Source: Antitrichia curtipendula
Lineage: Eukaryota > Streptophyta > Bryopsida > Hypnales > Leucodontaceae
Length of the DNA stretch: 64,000 bases
Assembly: GCA_951230915.1 (NCBI GenBank)
Contig: OX579639.1
Coordinates: 17,670,001-17,734,000 of the forward strand
Reading direction: 5' to 3'
Positions 1 to 12,496 of the stretch are shown in pieces. Every line of letters starts with the position of its first letter. The stretch's first letter is position 1. The position numbers were made by a program, and so were the translations under genes. The notes beneath the pieces were generated by a model. It was not told the origin of the DNA, did not search any database, and saw only the letters and a list, made by a program, of their open reading frames with translations.

Positions 1-632
1 GCGTTCACCCACTTGAGCTTCGTCACGATTTCAGCAAGAGAGGAGCCTGCGCCATGCGCGGAGGCGGAGATTACGCCCCCAACGGTGAGATTCGCGTACA
101 TAGCGGGCGCGCCTACTGGTACCGACATGTTGTTTGCTTCTGCCGCATCTGAAAGACTTTGCATCGTCATGCCCGCTTCGACTGTGAGCTGGTGAGCTTC
201 CTTGTTAACGTCCACCACGCCGTTCATTCTCTGGAGGAGCAAGTGGATTGCTGTAACGGATCCACGATGATCCTCTGTGGGTTCCTTCTTCCTGCTGAAT
301 TCGAATTCGAGCTTGGTGCTGGCGCGTTTCCCTGGGCAGACGAACCCTGACGCGGAGTGCATCCCGTGGCGCGTGGCGCGGATCTTCACTGGGGTGCCCT
401 TGGTTGTGTACTCCTTGATGAGGGAGCTGATTTCGGCGGTGCTTGTTACGGTAATGTGCAGATCTGAAGTGCATTTGAAGAAGGTGGAAGCCGCGTAGAG
501 CGTCGTGCTGGTGTCGCGGTGCGTCATACTCTCACTCACAATTGGGTCCTCGGCTTGGGCTACCACCAGGACTGACAAGAGGTGCAGTAATACTGCGATT
601 GCGAATACCATCAACGCATGTTTTCGAGACAT
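1..632 (-). CDS. L-gulono-1,4-lactone oxidase-like protein, 5' part (runs off left edge)
   Basis: The reading frame is open from an ATG at 630-632 to the window edge, giving 210 visible codons; the C-terminal part lies outside. Residues 1-26 form a signal peptide (MSRKHALMVFAIAVLL, then a cleavage-like AQA), so the product should enter the secretory pathway. From about residue 60 the sequence matches the N-terminal half of an FAD-binding PCMH domain of the aldonolactone oxidase family: MNGVVDVNKEAHQLTVEAG, then TVGGVISASAHGAGSS and EIVTKLKWVN. Known members (GulLO of plants and animals, ALO of fungi) oxidise aldonolactones, for example in ascorbate synthesis. The substrate here cannot be read from the sequence. 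Codon use is GC-rich compared with the flanking DNA. The ALO catalytic C-terminal domain is not visible, so completeness is unknown. Another FAD-linked oxidase of the same fold is possible but less likely. Confidence 0.85.
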   Translation of the reverse strand, partial: MSRKHALMVFAIAVLLHLLSVLVVAQAEDPIVSESMTHRDTSTTLYAASTFFKCTSDLHITVTSTAEISSLIKEYTTKGTPVKIRATRHGMHSASGFVCPGKRASTKLEFEFSRKKEPTEDHRGSVTAIHLLLQRMNGVVDVNKEAHQLTVEAGMTMQSLSDAAEANNMSVPVGAPAMYANLTVGGVISASAHGAGSSLAEIVTKLKWVN

Positions 633-667
633 TTTGCTCCAAATTGTGGCTATGATCACACTCAGGA

Positions 668-772
668 AACTGTGAATCTAGATACACTCTTGTTCTGCAG
701 CTGTGAATCTAAATACTCTCGCTGTGCAGCTGTGAATCTGCACTCTAGTTATGCAACTGTGAATCTAACTGA
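668..772. repeat. Degenerate short tandem repeat upstream of the oxidase gene
   Basis: Four diverged units begin with CTGTGAATCT and are spaced about 27-31 bp, several preceded by GCAG. They lie 40-140 bp upstream of the oxidase start codon and so probably in its leader or promoter. Confidence 0.6.
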
Positions 773-1167
773 CACTTTAATTTATACAGTAGCTCCTTGC
801 TGGAGTGCAAATCTGGGATGCAAATTCATGTCACTTTGGTAACGATGGACAATTGGCAGGGGCATGGAAAGCAGCTGGTCACTCTAAGCTTAAGCACGCT
901 GATTGACTTCATCAGTAGAGGTTCAATTGTTGTCTGAAAAGACGCAAATTCCAGGTGGTTTCTTGTTCGAGGTGATCCGAATCCTTTGGCAGGAGAAGGA
1001 ATTTTTTTGGGGACGAGTGTTGTTTTTCTATTGGGACAATTGGGATTTCTCGTCGGATGAGGATTGTGCGACAAATGCTGATATTTTGCGTTTCGAATGT
1101 GCGTCACGGATACCGTAAAACTATGAAGTGTAGACGGCGATGATATGTGTCTGGTTGCACACAGCCA

Positions 1168-1315
1168 CAGTGACCTCCAAAAATGAGTCAACGCACGTAA
1201 CATTGTTTAGCAATGATGAGGGCATGGCGCTATTATCTGGGACCAGTGACCTCAAAAAATGAGTCAACGCACGTGACATTGCTTAGCAATGTGATGAGGG
1301 CATGACGCTATAAAG
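1168..1315. promoter_or_regulatory. Duplicated promoter-like block with TGAGTCA and ACGT motifs
   Basis: Two copies of a roughly 66-bp block (1168-1232 and 1244-1311, offset 76 bp) each hold TGAGTCA (a bZIP/GCN4-type site) and an ACGT core. The second copy contains CACGTG-A and runs into CTATAAAG (1308-1315), a TATA-like box reading rightwards. No coding frame follows on the + strand. The block may serve the divergent oxidase gene or a non-coding transcript. Confidence 0.4.
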
Positions 1316-1406
1316 GAGATCGCTCATTTCCGACCAGCGTCCCATTCTTGCCAGAGTTCATTTTTTCATTTTTAATGAAGTGCCAAAGTGGTGATATTGA
1401 ATGTTA

Positions 1407-1755
1407 TACATGGGGGAAAAGCCACCCATTGCTGCAGTACTATTTCAATGGGTTAACAACACAGTATTGAAAGTGTATTGTTGCATTGTTGCAGTACTTG
1501 AAACAATATATTTTTAATAAAAATGCAGTACTCCAAAGAAAGTATATTGTTACATTATTACTTGCAGTACTTGAAACAATATATTTTTAATAAAAATGAA
1601 GTACTCCAAAGAAAGTATATTGTTGCATTATTACTTGTAGTACTAGAAATAATATATTTTTAATAAAAATGCAGTACTGCATTGACTACACTGTTAACCC
1701 ATTGAAACAATATTGTAACAATATTGAAGCAATGAGGGGTACTTTCCCAATGTAA
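1407..1755. mobile_element. MITE-like element with internal 73-bp tandem repeat
   Basis: The ends are imperfect inverted repeats: TACATGGGGGAAAAGCC at the left against TACATTGGGAAAGTACC when the right end is reverse-complemented. Both continue through CATTGCT and CAATGGGTTAAC. Between them a 73-bp AT-rich unit containing GCAGTACT repeats about 2.6 times (1491-1676). There is no coding capacity and no clear target duplication beyond a possible TA. Confidence 0.5.
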
Positions 1756-2133
1756 TGGTACTCCAAATTTCAACATTCATCCACATATTGGATAGATAAT
1801 AGCATATTAGCATATATCACATATCTGTAATTTAGTATTCATCCATAATTTGGCAATTTCATCCAAGATTTTTTTTTGAATTTGAAGTTTTTTAACAATT
1901 TTCTTCCTTTTGAGTACCATTTTTTTCCTATGAGCATGGTGCTAGGCCATAAAACTTGGTGCAATTTTGCACCAAATCACCAAAAAAAAACCATTGATTC
2001 TCGCAGCTTAGGCTGCTCCATTTTTTTATCACCTTTCAAGTAGGTGACAGCTCATGTCTAGCATGACTAGCAAGAGCAGTAGAAATCTATGTGGAGTGTA
2101 CACTGAAAGCCTACAATGATCACAACATGTACA

Positions 2134-2948
2134 TTAACTCCTAAAGGACCAAGGGGGGGTTCCAGGGAGACATTCCAAAAATTGCGACTTTTTGGTATGA
2201 TATTCAAAAAAGGAAATCAAAACTTTTTTTGGAACTTCATTCATACATAACTAAAGTAAAGTATTTTATCAAAGTGTGGGAAAAATTTCAGCCCTTTTCA
2301 CCACACGGATTGAAAGATTATAGCATTTGAAGTGAGAAAAAAAACTTTTTTCCAATCCTGTGAAACAGGGTCTGCAGATGTTGGGCTCATTTAAAGTAAT
2401 TTTTTTGCTCTACACAAAGATGATATTTTTGACCATTCGTAAGTATATGATATTAGGGTTACTCAAAAAAATTTAGAAGAAAATATGGAATATGTAGACA
2501 AAATTTCAAGAATTTTGACTTCACTAATTGCAAGATAATAGAACTTGAGGTTAGGAGAAAATGTTTTTTCTTGAAACTACCTCAACATAACTGATAAAGT
2601 TTGACTCCTCTTAAAATGTGATTTGACAACTAAAATTTGTTTTTTTTTAGATAATTCTATGTCATATTTTATTAGTTACATACATGCCAAATTTTAAAAC
2701 TTGATGATCTTCTTTGCAAAAGATTCTTCAAAGATTCCCCGATTGCCCAAGTTGCCCGAAAAGTTCAAGGCAACATAACTTTTGATCCATGAACCCGATT
2801 GGAAAAAAAAATTAGTTTTTTATGAAGGAGGTACATATTTACACATTGTGTCCAAATTTCATGAACATCCAACCAAAAATGACTTTGTAGGAACTTGCCC
2901 GAGATTTCTTGCGTATGTTGAACGGACACTTGGTCCTTTAGGGGTTAA
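2134..2948. mobile_element. TTAA-flanked non-autonomous element, copy A
   Basis: Begins TTAACTCCTAAAGGACCAAG and ends CTTGGTCCTTTAGGGGTTAA. The terminal inverted repeat is nearly perfect over about 18 bp. Flanking bases beyond TTAA do not match, which suggests TTAA is the target duplication and CCCCTAAAG the start of the inverted repeat, as in piggyBac-type or Kolobok-type elements. The 815-bp interior has no credible protein. Confidence 0.7.
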
Positions 2949-4681
2949 AAGCCATAATGATCACTTACATTGGTTTTGTAACCATCCTATGGTTGGAAAT
3001 GGATTTGCCTATATATTGAGAATGGGACAAACAGAATCTTCACAGAAAGAATTTATAGTAATTTTGTTTTTGAGATTGAAAATCTGAAAAAATATAGAAT
3101 CCTCTTCATTTATATTTCTATAGATGGAAAAAAATTCCCCAACCTTCTCCATGATGCACATGGGTCAAATTGCTTAAGTGGTCGGAAATGGGGTGATCTC
3201 CTCTAGAGGTAGTCACAACCCCTTAGAGAATCTGATTTTCTTTGAGGTAGCAACTTTCATGCATAAATTTGGGAGCCAATGGGGCCCCTTGATTTTAGAG
3301 GGGCTATGACCCACCCACCCACCCCCAATTACCTCATGATGCAACCTTGGAGGTTGTCTTAACGACTTAACCTGCATGGAGCTAGGATAAGTTTAGAACT
3401 CTGAATATAGAGAAAGGTGGGCAAAAGTTGAAACTCCAGAGTGCAAAGGTTAATTTTTCTATGAGAAAATGGCGTCCGAGCCCATTTCTTCACATGTGGA
3501 GGAGGAGAACGCCACACCTCAAACCTCTAAGGTTTGTTGATCCAAAAATATCGGAAAACCAATCGACGACTGCCACGCATCCAACTTCCAAGGTTCATCA
3601 AGTTCTCCAAAGGGCTGTGACTACCCCTTATATCTAGGACTGGCAGGGTGAAAACGCAGATTCTAAGAGGTGCAAGTAGAATCTTGTCCCCTATTTTGTG
3701 CCGTGTTTAGGATATGTTTATGCCTCTTCTAGTTGACTTGGGGTCTTTGATTGCAAATATGAATTTAGAATTCACAAATTTTTTCATGTGTGAAAAATTT
3801 AAAATTCTAGTATTTTTTTCCATGATAAAATTCATGGGTTTTTACCCTGTTGGTCCTACTTCGTGGAACAGATTTACCATCCTACATGATGAGGCAAGGG
3901 TCCCTTTTATATTCTTGAAAAAGGGATCCCTACAGTACCATTTTAAAAATCTTATACAACACCTCACTCAACCTTGGATTAACTGATAAGTCCCTCACAC
4001 GCATCTAAGGAGGTATGATATCTTTCTAGTATAGAGAGGACCATTGCCTCATTATACAATGTTTTGGTGCATGTGAGTCAACTTCAATTAACCCCTAACA
4101 TAACATTGTTAACAGGCTTGATCCTTCTTCCTTCCAAGAGGGATAATGCCTTCCGAGATTCTTAGGGGGAATTTAGTTATAAGCTGAATGAAGGTCATAT
4201 TTGTTATATTGGGACTTTTCGCAGTCTCATTTTTTATCCTCGACTCAAGGATTAACCACTTTATCTCTTTACTAGTTTTTTTTATAAATAGGTAACAACA
4301 CAAACTTTTAGAATTTTATTATAGAATCACTAATTTAGAATTATTTAATTTTGGTTTCAGTTACTATTTTTTTAAATGAAATTTCCAATAACTAGCATTC
4401 TATCTCAAAATCTGCAAAAAGTCTCAATATAACAAATATGACCTTAATGAAACTATTGGTTGCCTAGTTATTACTTTTCATTGGGTTATGCCACTGCTCT
4501 AGAAGGGTTTGTGTGAATTGGTGGCCAAGCATTGGTTTTGAAAAAATGGCTACAATATGTAAGGATTAGAGTGGCTACGAATTCCGAGTGTTTTGTCATT
4601 CAACAGTAACTTTGTAAGTTTCAATGCTAAGGGGGAGGGGGGGCTTGCTTTTCAAGGGAGAAAAGGGGATCTCATTGTTGG
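2949..4681. other. Intergenic, no gene recognised
   Basis: AT-rich sequence. Short open frames here (for example 3428-3637 and 3714-3986) show no recognisable protein and no splice or codon support. Confidence 0.5.
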
Positions 4682-5584
4682 TTAACCACTAAAGTCCCAT
4701 TGTCCCCTCAGGTGACAAAACGGATTTTGGGTAGACTCTTGTGGTTTTCAATATTTGTCATGATTTTCTGATTTTTTTTTTTGGAAAGATAGAAAAATAC
4801 ATTAGCTTTCTAAAAATATAATTTTTATTTCAATCAAAGCATGGGAGCAAAAGTTATGGCACATAAAACCCTTTTCTTATTTTGGTTGGTAGAAAAAAAC
4901 CTTCAAAAAATAAATTAAAGTAAAAAAATTTAAAAATCTGTTTTGTATAGATTATATTTTGTGTGAATGGGAAGCTTTTGATCATTCCGTCTATTTTGTT
5001 TTATGAAAGATATGGACAATCTTATTTTGAGGGCAATCAGAGCATCTTTTAAAAAAATAACTTATATGATTCATTTTTGACCCCAATTTTCACAATTTAA
5101 AAAAAAAAGTTATAGAAGGTTAATATCTCTTGCTAGAACAATCTTACCATTGAGATTAGTGTATTTCAATTCCATCTTAGAGTTATTAACAGTTTAGATT
5201 TTTCTTCAATTATGAACCCACTTCTACTTAACAATTTCTTAATGCATGAAAATTAAGTGTGCTTTTTTGGGATTTTTCTCCTAGACTCTTAGCTCAATTA
5301 TTTATCGTATAAAATTAGAAATTCAAAGTCAATAGAGCAAAATTTTACAGTTAAGAAGGTTCAAAGCCAAAAAATGTAGTTGAGCAAGGTGCAAAAATAT
5401 TGTATCTTTCACTTTAAACGCAAATATTTTGCAATCTACACAGTCAAAGTTTGTGAAGTTTCTTCCACACATTCTTGTACTAGTCTAGTACTCTAGAACA
5501 AGATCCTACAGTTAGATATGCTAAAAAAAAATTAATTTTTTTGCTCTTTTGATGGAAAAGAGGCCTTGGGACTTTAGGGGTTAA
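4682..5584. mobile_element. TTAA-flanked element, copy B
   Basis: Starts TTAACCACTAAAGTCCCATT and ends GCCTTGGGACTTTAGGGGTTAA. Its 903 bp are similar throughout to copies C, F and H: shared interior words include AAAAGTTATGGCACA, GAAGCTTTT...CATTCC and GGTGCAAAAA. Confidence 0.7.
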
Positions 5585-7107
5585 CAATGTTATGGAGGGC
5601 TTAAGCTTCTTGAAGTGCAATTTTCTTGTGGAAAAAACAAAACAAAACATGGGCTCATAGTTATTTCCAATGAAGAAACTTTATTTTTTTTCAAAATCTA
5701 ATTGAGTGTGTAGATGCTTAAAGAGCTTATTTTTTAATATGCATACCAATTTTGAGTGTGAAACTGCATAGGAGTTGTGAGATTAGAACAAGAGAAATGT
5801 AAGTATCCTATTTTTAGCATAGATTATCCCTCCCCACAATGATTGAAAAATTTGCATATAAGAGCTTTTTGGAACTAAAGGTGACATGAACAACTTGAAA
5901 TTGTGTCCACACACTAAAATGCACTTTCCAAAACCTTGAGTTCAAATGAAGAGCTATTAAACTTGTTACACAATCCACCTTGCAATTGTTGAAATGCTAA
6001 TTTTTTTTATAAGTAGAAATTGCAAATAACTCCAAATTAACATTTGAATGTTTAAATTTTCAACAATGAAAATCATAAAAACACTTTACACTTTCTATTG
6101 GAACCATTTTCAAAGCAAATGGATAACTACAATTTCTTTAGATTTCAATCAAATCAAGTGAAATTGGTAAGCTTTACTCTTCTAGTAATGGTATATATAT
6201 ATAAGCCATTGAAACCTCTCAAAAATCAAATATCTTCTTTTATCAATAAAAAAATAAAAACTTCCAATAATTAACCTTCAATAATACTCATAAGTTTTTT
6301 CAAAACAATCAAAAGAATTGTATTGCCTACACACAAACAAGCCTAAAATTTTGGAGCAACCATATATGGTTGTTAAAGGTTAAGTTCAGGTGGGAAAGAG
6401 AAAGTTGCTTCAAGGAAAAAATAGTCTTGTATAATGTCTAATGCAATGTTTAAAGCATCTCTACTCTTTCACTAAGAACAAGCCTAGCCCGGACTTTAAT
6501 TTGACCTCCATTGGTAATGCCATGTCTAGCCTTGTCATCCCATCTATGCCAAAAAAAGCAACTTGGATGCCATTCTCCTAAGCCAACTCACTTCTGACCG
6601 TTGCCTAGATTCTCGTCAAAGGATTCTTGTCACACCTTGATTTGGGCACTTGATTTGGTTTAGGAAGTTAATTAGGGAGTAATGGTTGAACACGGTTGTG
6701 GTTTGAGGAGCAAAGGGTGTCAAGGAAGAGTGTATAGTGAGGACAATTTGAAGTGCAATTTTAGGGGTTATGAAGGTAATGGAGAAGAGAAAAGAGGGAA
6801 TTTTCTCCAATTAATTTTTTTAAAGTATGAATGGACACTTTAGAAGCAACTCTCCACAATACACATACTTCTTAAATCCAAAAGATGGAGAAAATTCTAA
6901 ATAAAAATAGTAAAAATAAAAAATGATTCATAAATCTTGTTCCAATCAATAACCTTTATCTTTGTCCCTATTTCCTAATAATTCCAAAATTTAGTTTTTA
7001 AAATATTTTTTGCTAACCTTAACCACTATTGATGATAATTCTTGAAAATAATCCAAATAATTTCGAAACGTTACTTCTACAATCTATAAAGCTAAAGATT
7101 TTGTTAT
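5585..7107. other. Intergenic, no gene recognised
   Basis: AT-rich. The stretch 6480-6800 is somewhat richer in GC and may be an old coding fragment, but every frame is broken and no family is recognised. Confidence 0.4.
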
Positions 7108-8030
7108 TTAATCCCTAAAGTCCCATTGTCCCCTCGGGGGGGAAAATGGATTTCGGGCAAGCTTCTACGGTCTCAGTATTTGTCTTAATTTTTTATAATC
7201 TCTTTTGAAGATAGAAATATACAATAGCTTTCCGAAAATATAATTTTTATTTCAATCAAAGCCGGAAAGCAAAAGTTATGGCACAAAAAGTCCTTTTTTT
7301 AGTTCAGTAGGTAGAAAAAAACTTTCAAAAGAACTTATAATAAAAAAATTAATTAATTTTTAACATATATTACATCTTTATTTACATGGGAAGCTTTTAT
7401 TCATTCCATTTGGATTTGTTATGTGAAAATTATGGACAAGCTTGTTTTTTGGACAACCAGAGCATCTTCTTGAAAAAATAACTTATAGGACTCATTTTTG
7501 AATTCAATTTTCACAATTTTCAGAAAAAAAAGGTTTCACAAGGTTAATATCTTTTGCTATAACAATGTCACCATTGAGATTAGTGTATTCCAACTCCATC
7601 TTAGAATTATTAACAATTTAGATTTTCCTTCAATCTTGAACCCACTTCTATTTTTTTATTTTTTAATGAGTCAAAATTAGATGTTTTAATTTTTAATTTT
7701 TTTCCTTCTAGACTCTCAATTCAATTCTTCATCATGTAAAATTGGAAATTCAAAGTCAGTAGAGAAAAATTAATAAATTAAGAAGGTTCAAAGCCAAAAA
7801 ATGTAGTTGAACAAGGTGCAAAAAAATTTGTTTCCTTCACTTTAAACGCAAATAACTGGCAATCTACACAATCAAAGTTTGTGAAATTTCTTCCAACACA
7901 TTCTTGTACTAGCTTAGTACAAGATCCCATGGTTAGATACACAAAAAAAACATTAAATTTTTTTTTACTCTTTGCTATAAAAATGACAATTTTGAGTGGT
8001 TTTTGATGGAAAAGAGGCCTTGGGGGTTAA
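7108..8030. mobile_element. TTAA-flanked element, copy C
   Basis: Starts TTAATCCCTAAAGTCCCATT. The right end, GAGGCCTTGGGGGTTAA, has lost the ACTTTA part of the usual terminal repeat. The 923 bp are collinear with copy B. Confidence 0.65.
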
Positions 8031-8200
8031 AGATACCCTCAATTCTTTAAACATAACCAACCCTCCAATCACCCAATATAGAATTCCAAGACGCATTGGC
8101 AATCATAGGATATAGTTGCCAAAACCTATAGCCAATAATATACATTCACACATTCATAAAAAAAACATTCATTTTATAAAATTGGTTAAATTGTTACCTA

Positions 8201-8394
8201 GGTATATCACAAAGTTTACAACTTACGATTTGTTAACAATTATCATATGGTTATTATAACAATGTAGTAAATTGTGCAATAATGCGCTATAATGATGCAA
8301 TAACTATTAAATTAACGTGCAAACCCATGAAGCAACGATAACCACACAATAATTGTTGACAAATCGTAGGTTATAAATTTTGTAATGTATATCC
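8201..8394. mobile_element. Small foldback MITE, about 194 bp
   Basis: The two arms pair over about 55 bp: both read TACGATTTGT[T/C]AACAATTAT towards the centre, with outer ends GGTATATCAC and GGATATACAT. No coding capacity. Confidence 0.55.
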
Positions 8395-8702
8395 AATATT
8401 GCCATCATCATTTGCTTAAAGCCCTCAAATGTATTATATATTTTGCGGCATTTCTAGACATGTATACCTCATAGTTACAAAGCAATACCATATTTTACTA
8501 GCAATAATATCATACCTTGCCAACAACTTCATCACTCACATGCCTAATAATTATTTAAAGTTCAAAAACATAATTAGGCAAGAGTAGAAACAATTCACCA
8601 ATTCTGACATCTTTTCGGATTAGTAGAGACAACCGTATTTATCTGCACAACCTTGAAGACCTCACAAGTGCACTATAATGGAAGATGTTGGAATTTACTT
8701 AG

Positions 8703-8784
8703 TTTGAATCAATTTGTATTAAATTTGAATCAATTTGTATTAAATTTGAATCAATTTGTATTAAATTTGAATCAATTTGTGCTG
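8703..8784. repeat. 21-bp tandem repeat, about four units
   Basis: TTTGAATCAATTTGTATTAAA is repeated head to tail three times exactly, followed by a partial fourth unit. Confidence 0.9.
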
Positions 8785-9711
8785 ATTAGGCAACTAGGGA
8801 TTGTAATTTTCAAAATATTTTAGGCATGTACATTTTTATTATTATTACTTTAAGGTACAATGTAACTCCTCAAATTATTCGTGCTTCAATTTACAAAGAC
8901 AGCACGCATGTGGGTACAATAATCTTTCACAAAGAGTTGGGGTGAAGGATGAAAAATGTCTAAGATTATTACAACAAATCATCTCCATTTCATTGTCAAC
9001 CCTGAAAAGAGTCCCAAAATCCGAACACAAATGAATTTGTTACCGGTAAGCATAAAAGATAGTCGGGCAAGACACAAGCTCAAGGCAGTTCATTCCTGTG
9101 GATGCATATGCACTATTTAATGCAAAATCTCACATCTTGAACAGCATAGTATACACACACCATAAAAATTAACCCAATTCCACAATTAGATAGTCACAAA
9201 TTCTCAAATTTTATCATCTCGGAATGAAACCTATTACATGGACAAAATCTTATAAGAGACATAAGGAATAAAAGGATCTCCATTTGAAAAGGGAAAGCCC
9301 CCGTCTGAGCTACACTCACAGTGAAACTAGCCGAAGTAAAGATCGACACAGGAATTATACAAATGAATCATCGTCATTTTTCAATAAACGACCATAAACC
9401 ATGTCCAATGGAATGGGTTGGATGGCTAAAAGACAGCTCTCACAATGTCTATGAGGTCTCTGATGTGAGCCCTTCCAAAGTGCAATAATCTCTTTCAAAA
9501 CCTGATTGCAATTGTCTCTCCACGAAAAGCTCAGCAATCAAGGAAAATGATCTAGTTGCAGAAAACTACATGAAACTACATTAGAGTTACCACAATTGCC
9601 GATATATGATCAACAATGAAAAACTGATTTGATGTAAAAGCATCCACCCGAATATCTCTGGAGCTGAAAGAATAAAGAGCCTCGAAACACGATGCAGGTG
9701 GCATAAGAGAC

Positions 9712-9960
9712 TCAATTCTTTCGGTGAACCTTCTCCTTGATCCAACGTAGGCTGGACGAAGTACCTGACTTCACTTTCTGCGCACTAACTGTTGCAGCAT
9801 CCCTCGTCTTCTCCACACTGTGAGTAGCTGCGTCCTTCACCTTCGCCATCTTACTACTCTTTCGCCCTCCCTGCGTCCCTTTCACATCCTCATCGAAGTT
9901 CCTGTCATACTCATCTGCCCAACCAAGGCCGTTTGAATCCTGCCTCTCGTAAAATGCCAT
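9712..9960 (-). CDS. Small basic protein of unknown function, 82 aa
   Basis: An intact 82-codon frame runs from an ATG in a good plant context (GCGGAGATGGC) to TGA. The N-terminal half is acidic and polar (residues 5-28, ending DRNFDEDVKG). The C-terminal half is basic and helical, with VEKTRDAATVSAQKVKSGTS followed by LRWIKEKVHRKN, giving an amphipathic character. There is no signal peptide, membrane segment or catalytic motif. Its C-terminal pattern is like that of short conserved plant proteins of unknown role, but I do not recognise a named family. It stands alone, with a GC-rich leader region (9961-10560) and a group of ACGT motifs about 0.8 kb upstream of the start. Conserved start context, base composition and the promoter motifs support a real gene. 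Confidence 0.65.
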   Translation of the reverse strand: MAFYERQDSNGLGWADEYDRNFDEDVKGTQGGRKSSKMAKVKDAATHSVEKTRDAATVSAQKVKSGTSSSLRWIKEKVHRKN

Positions 9961-10763
9961 CTCCGCTCAGTCTAGAACCAAAAAGCACCTCGAGATTGAC
10001 GGAGAGCGCCAAGAGCGAACCAAGAGGCTAACCGAGCGCAAAACGTCGACAAAAAAGTCCTGCGCACAAAACGATCTTGATCCTTAGGACACAAATCAAC
10101 AAAACCACAGAGCACCTTCACAAACACCTTCGTACCCACATAAAAACCCTCCTGGGATCCGCTTCCCCTCACCCACCATACAGAAACTGAAACTAAAAGA
10201 CACAAAATAACAGAAGACAGCTCAACTCAACGACCACTCTTGAATCGAAATCTTATAAACTACTGCAAGCGAGAATAGAAAAGGAAAAAGCAACATGGAC
10301 ATACAAATCAGGAAGCGCCAGAACGGGACCACAGTCTGCTCTACAATGTCAGAAAAGAAAAAGAAAACACGAAGCTCGGTGCAAACCTTCTTAATGCAGA
10401 GCGAAGCGCAAACCACGATCAAAGCAAATTTCACCTTCACAATTTCGATCCGCGTCGCCAAATTACAACAACAAACTACGGAGTATTATGCATTAGCAAC
10501 ACGTCTCTGCGCCTTTTAAGAGCCGAACCCTCGAAGTGTTGCTACAGTACACCATTTTCAACACGGTTTGTTTGTACCAGTTGATCGTAACGAGGAAAGA
10601 GGGAACGGACAGTGAACCGGGGTTAGCGGGGTGCCATCTGTGGGATTAGCGGAAGGAACTGTAGAGATGTAGGGAAAGCAACGGTGTGAAGACGAAGTTG
10701 AACGGAGATTGCGGAGCCGGTGACGCGTGAGAGAAGTGTGGAAGACGACAACCTCGTGGGACA
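9961..10763 (-). other. Leader and proximal promoter of the small 82-aa gene
   Basis: Higher GC than the surroundings, with no convincing coding frame on either strand. It probably holds the 5' untranslated region, perhaps with an intron. The 3' untranslated region likely occupies part of 9.0-9.7 kb. Confidence 0.4.
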
Positions 10764-10816
10764 ACGTGGCGGATCTGACGTGGTGGACTGACTTCCACGT
10801 CGAAAGTAAACGTGGC
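10764..10816 (-). promoter_or_regulatory. Cluster of four ACGT-core (ABRE/G-box-like) motifs
   Basis: Within 53 bp lie ACGTGGC (10764), TGACGTGG (10776), CCACGTCG (10795) and ACGTGGC (10810). Two or more ABREs close together are the known minimum for ABA-responsive transcription through bZIP factors. They lie upstream of the 82-aa gene. Confidence 0.55.
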
Positions 10817-10969
10817 AGTATGTTTATTACTGTAGCATAGTAATTGGTATTTATGGCGGGCAGTGGAAGTGACTGCAGTGAAACTGCTTTGATATTTTAT
10901 TATAGTTAGAGTGGGACTGACCCTACAGTTTTGTAATGTAATAAGCAATTTCTGTCCCTGGATTAAGGA

Positions 10970-11180
10970 AGTTTTCAGTAAATTTCAGTTGTAGCAAAAA
11001 ATTGGAATTAGCATTTAACCAAAGTCATTTTATATTTTTTGAACCTTCGTGGAAAAAGTTCTGAATTTTTTAAGTTCAAATGTAATGGTCACTAAAAGCA
11101 ACCACCTCTTGAAACGTGCACAATTGGTATAAATTGAAGAAAGCAAAATGTACTTTTGTGTCATGGTCACTTTTAAAGCA
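10970..11180. repeat. Fragment of the AGGTAGG dispersed repeat family
   Basis: Reverse-oriented match to sequence at 17.3-17.9 kb and 35.2-35.9 kb: shared words include GGTCACTAAAAGCAACCACC and GTTCTGAATTTTTTAAGTTC. It is heavily diverged. Confidence 0.45.
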
Positions 11181-11463
11181 TGGTTGATTTTAGAATAGAA
11201 TTATTTTTTTATTTTTTTTATTCCAATATGTAGAAGTAGCTAGGTATTTTCTTCAATATTCATTTGATAATTGGGTGATGCTATGTGAAATCTATTAGAA
11301 ACCTAGAAGATACCTAATGTAAGTAAAATTTGGCTATTACTTTTAAAATACAACAGGAATTATGTTGCTTGTAGGGGGAAAAAATTAAATCTCTTTTCAA
11401 AAAATAGCCTTTGTGTTTTCTCTATAGCAAAGGGTGAAAATTTGTGCAAAAAACCACATTGCC

Positions 11464-11948
11464 TTAATCCCTAAAGTCCCATTGTCCCCTCAGGGGGGAC
11501 AAAATGGATTTTGGGCAGGCTTCTACGACCTATGGTCTCAATATATATTGTGGTTTTCTGAATTTTTTTTTTCTGTGAAGATAGAAAATCACAATTAATT
11601 TAGCTTTCCAACAATGTAATTTTTATTTCAATCGGTGCCTAGGAGCTAAAGTTATGGCACAAAACCTCCAAATTTTAGTTCAACGGGCAGAAAAAAAATC
11701 CTCAAAAATACTTTTATATTTTAAATTTTAAAAATTTGTTTCATATAGATTTAATTTTTATTTACATGGAAATCTTTTATTCATTCCATTTGGATTTGAT
11801 ATGCAAAAGTTATGGTCAATCTTATTTTTTGGGCATTTAGAAAAATATGCAAAAAAAACATTAAATTTTATTTTTTGCTCTTTGCTCTAAAAATGGCAAT
11901 TTTGAGTGTTTTTTGATGGAAAAATGGCCTTGGGACTTTAGGGGTTAA
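11464..11948. mobile_element. TTAA-flanked element, copy D, internally deleted
   Basis: Both ends are typical (TTAATCCCTAAAGTCCCATT and GGGACTTTAGGGGTTAA). It is only 485 bp because the middle of the B/C type is missing. Confidence 0.7.
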
Positions 11949-12496
11949 AGCATACACTCTTTCCATAGTCAGGTAGCTACTCAAATTTCCATATTATAGC
12001 TTTTGTTGATGCAAAGCTTCCTCCCCTTCGATCTTGAGCCAACAAAGTCACATTATTTTAAATTTATTGTAAATTGAAATATAATTGGATTGTATTAATT
12101 TTCAATATATATAGCAATGACATTAGTTTGCTTATCATTAATAAAATAAACTGTAGTCAACACAATTGCAATTTGGATGCAAAAAGACATCTTTTATAGA
12201 TGCTTGTCTCAAAAAAACTTAAAAATAGATGTAAATCTTTTTTTAAATGTTTACAAGAATTTTGGTGAGGGATATGATACCATTGAAGGTGCTATTGACC
12301 TATAAATGTCTGGACTCATTTCTTGATTTGAATTGTTATTAACCTACAATTAAATATTTATATAATTTTGACCGTACATATATTTTTTACTTTTCATGTT
12401 TCACATTATCTTCTTTGAAACAAACTTCAAAGAAGTTATAAACTTATATTTTATAAAAAAATTGTATTTTGTCCAAATTCTTTGGGCTTTTAGGGA

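Noticed and set aside
2782..3087. 101-codon plus-strand frame
   Set aside because: Crosses the right end of TTAA copy A and has no protein-like similarity.
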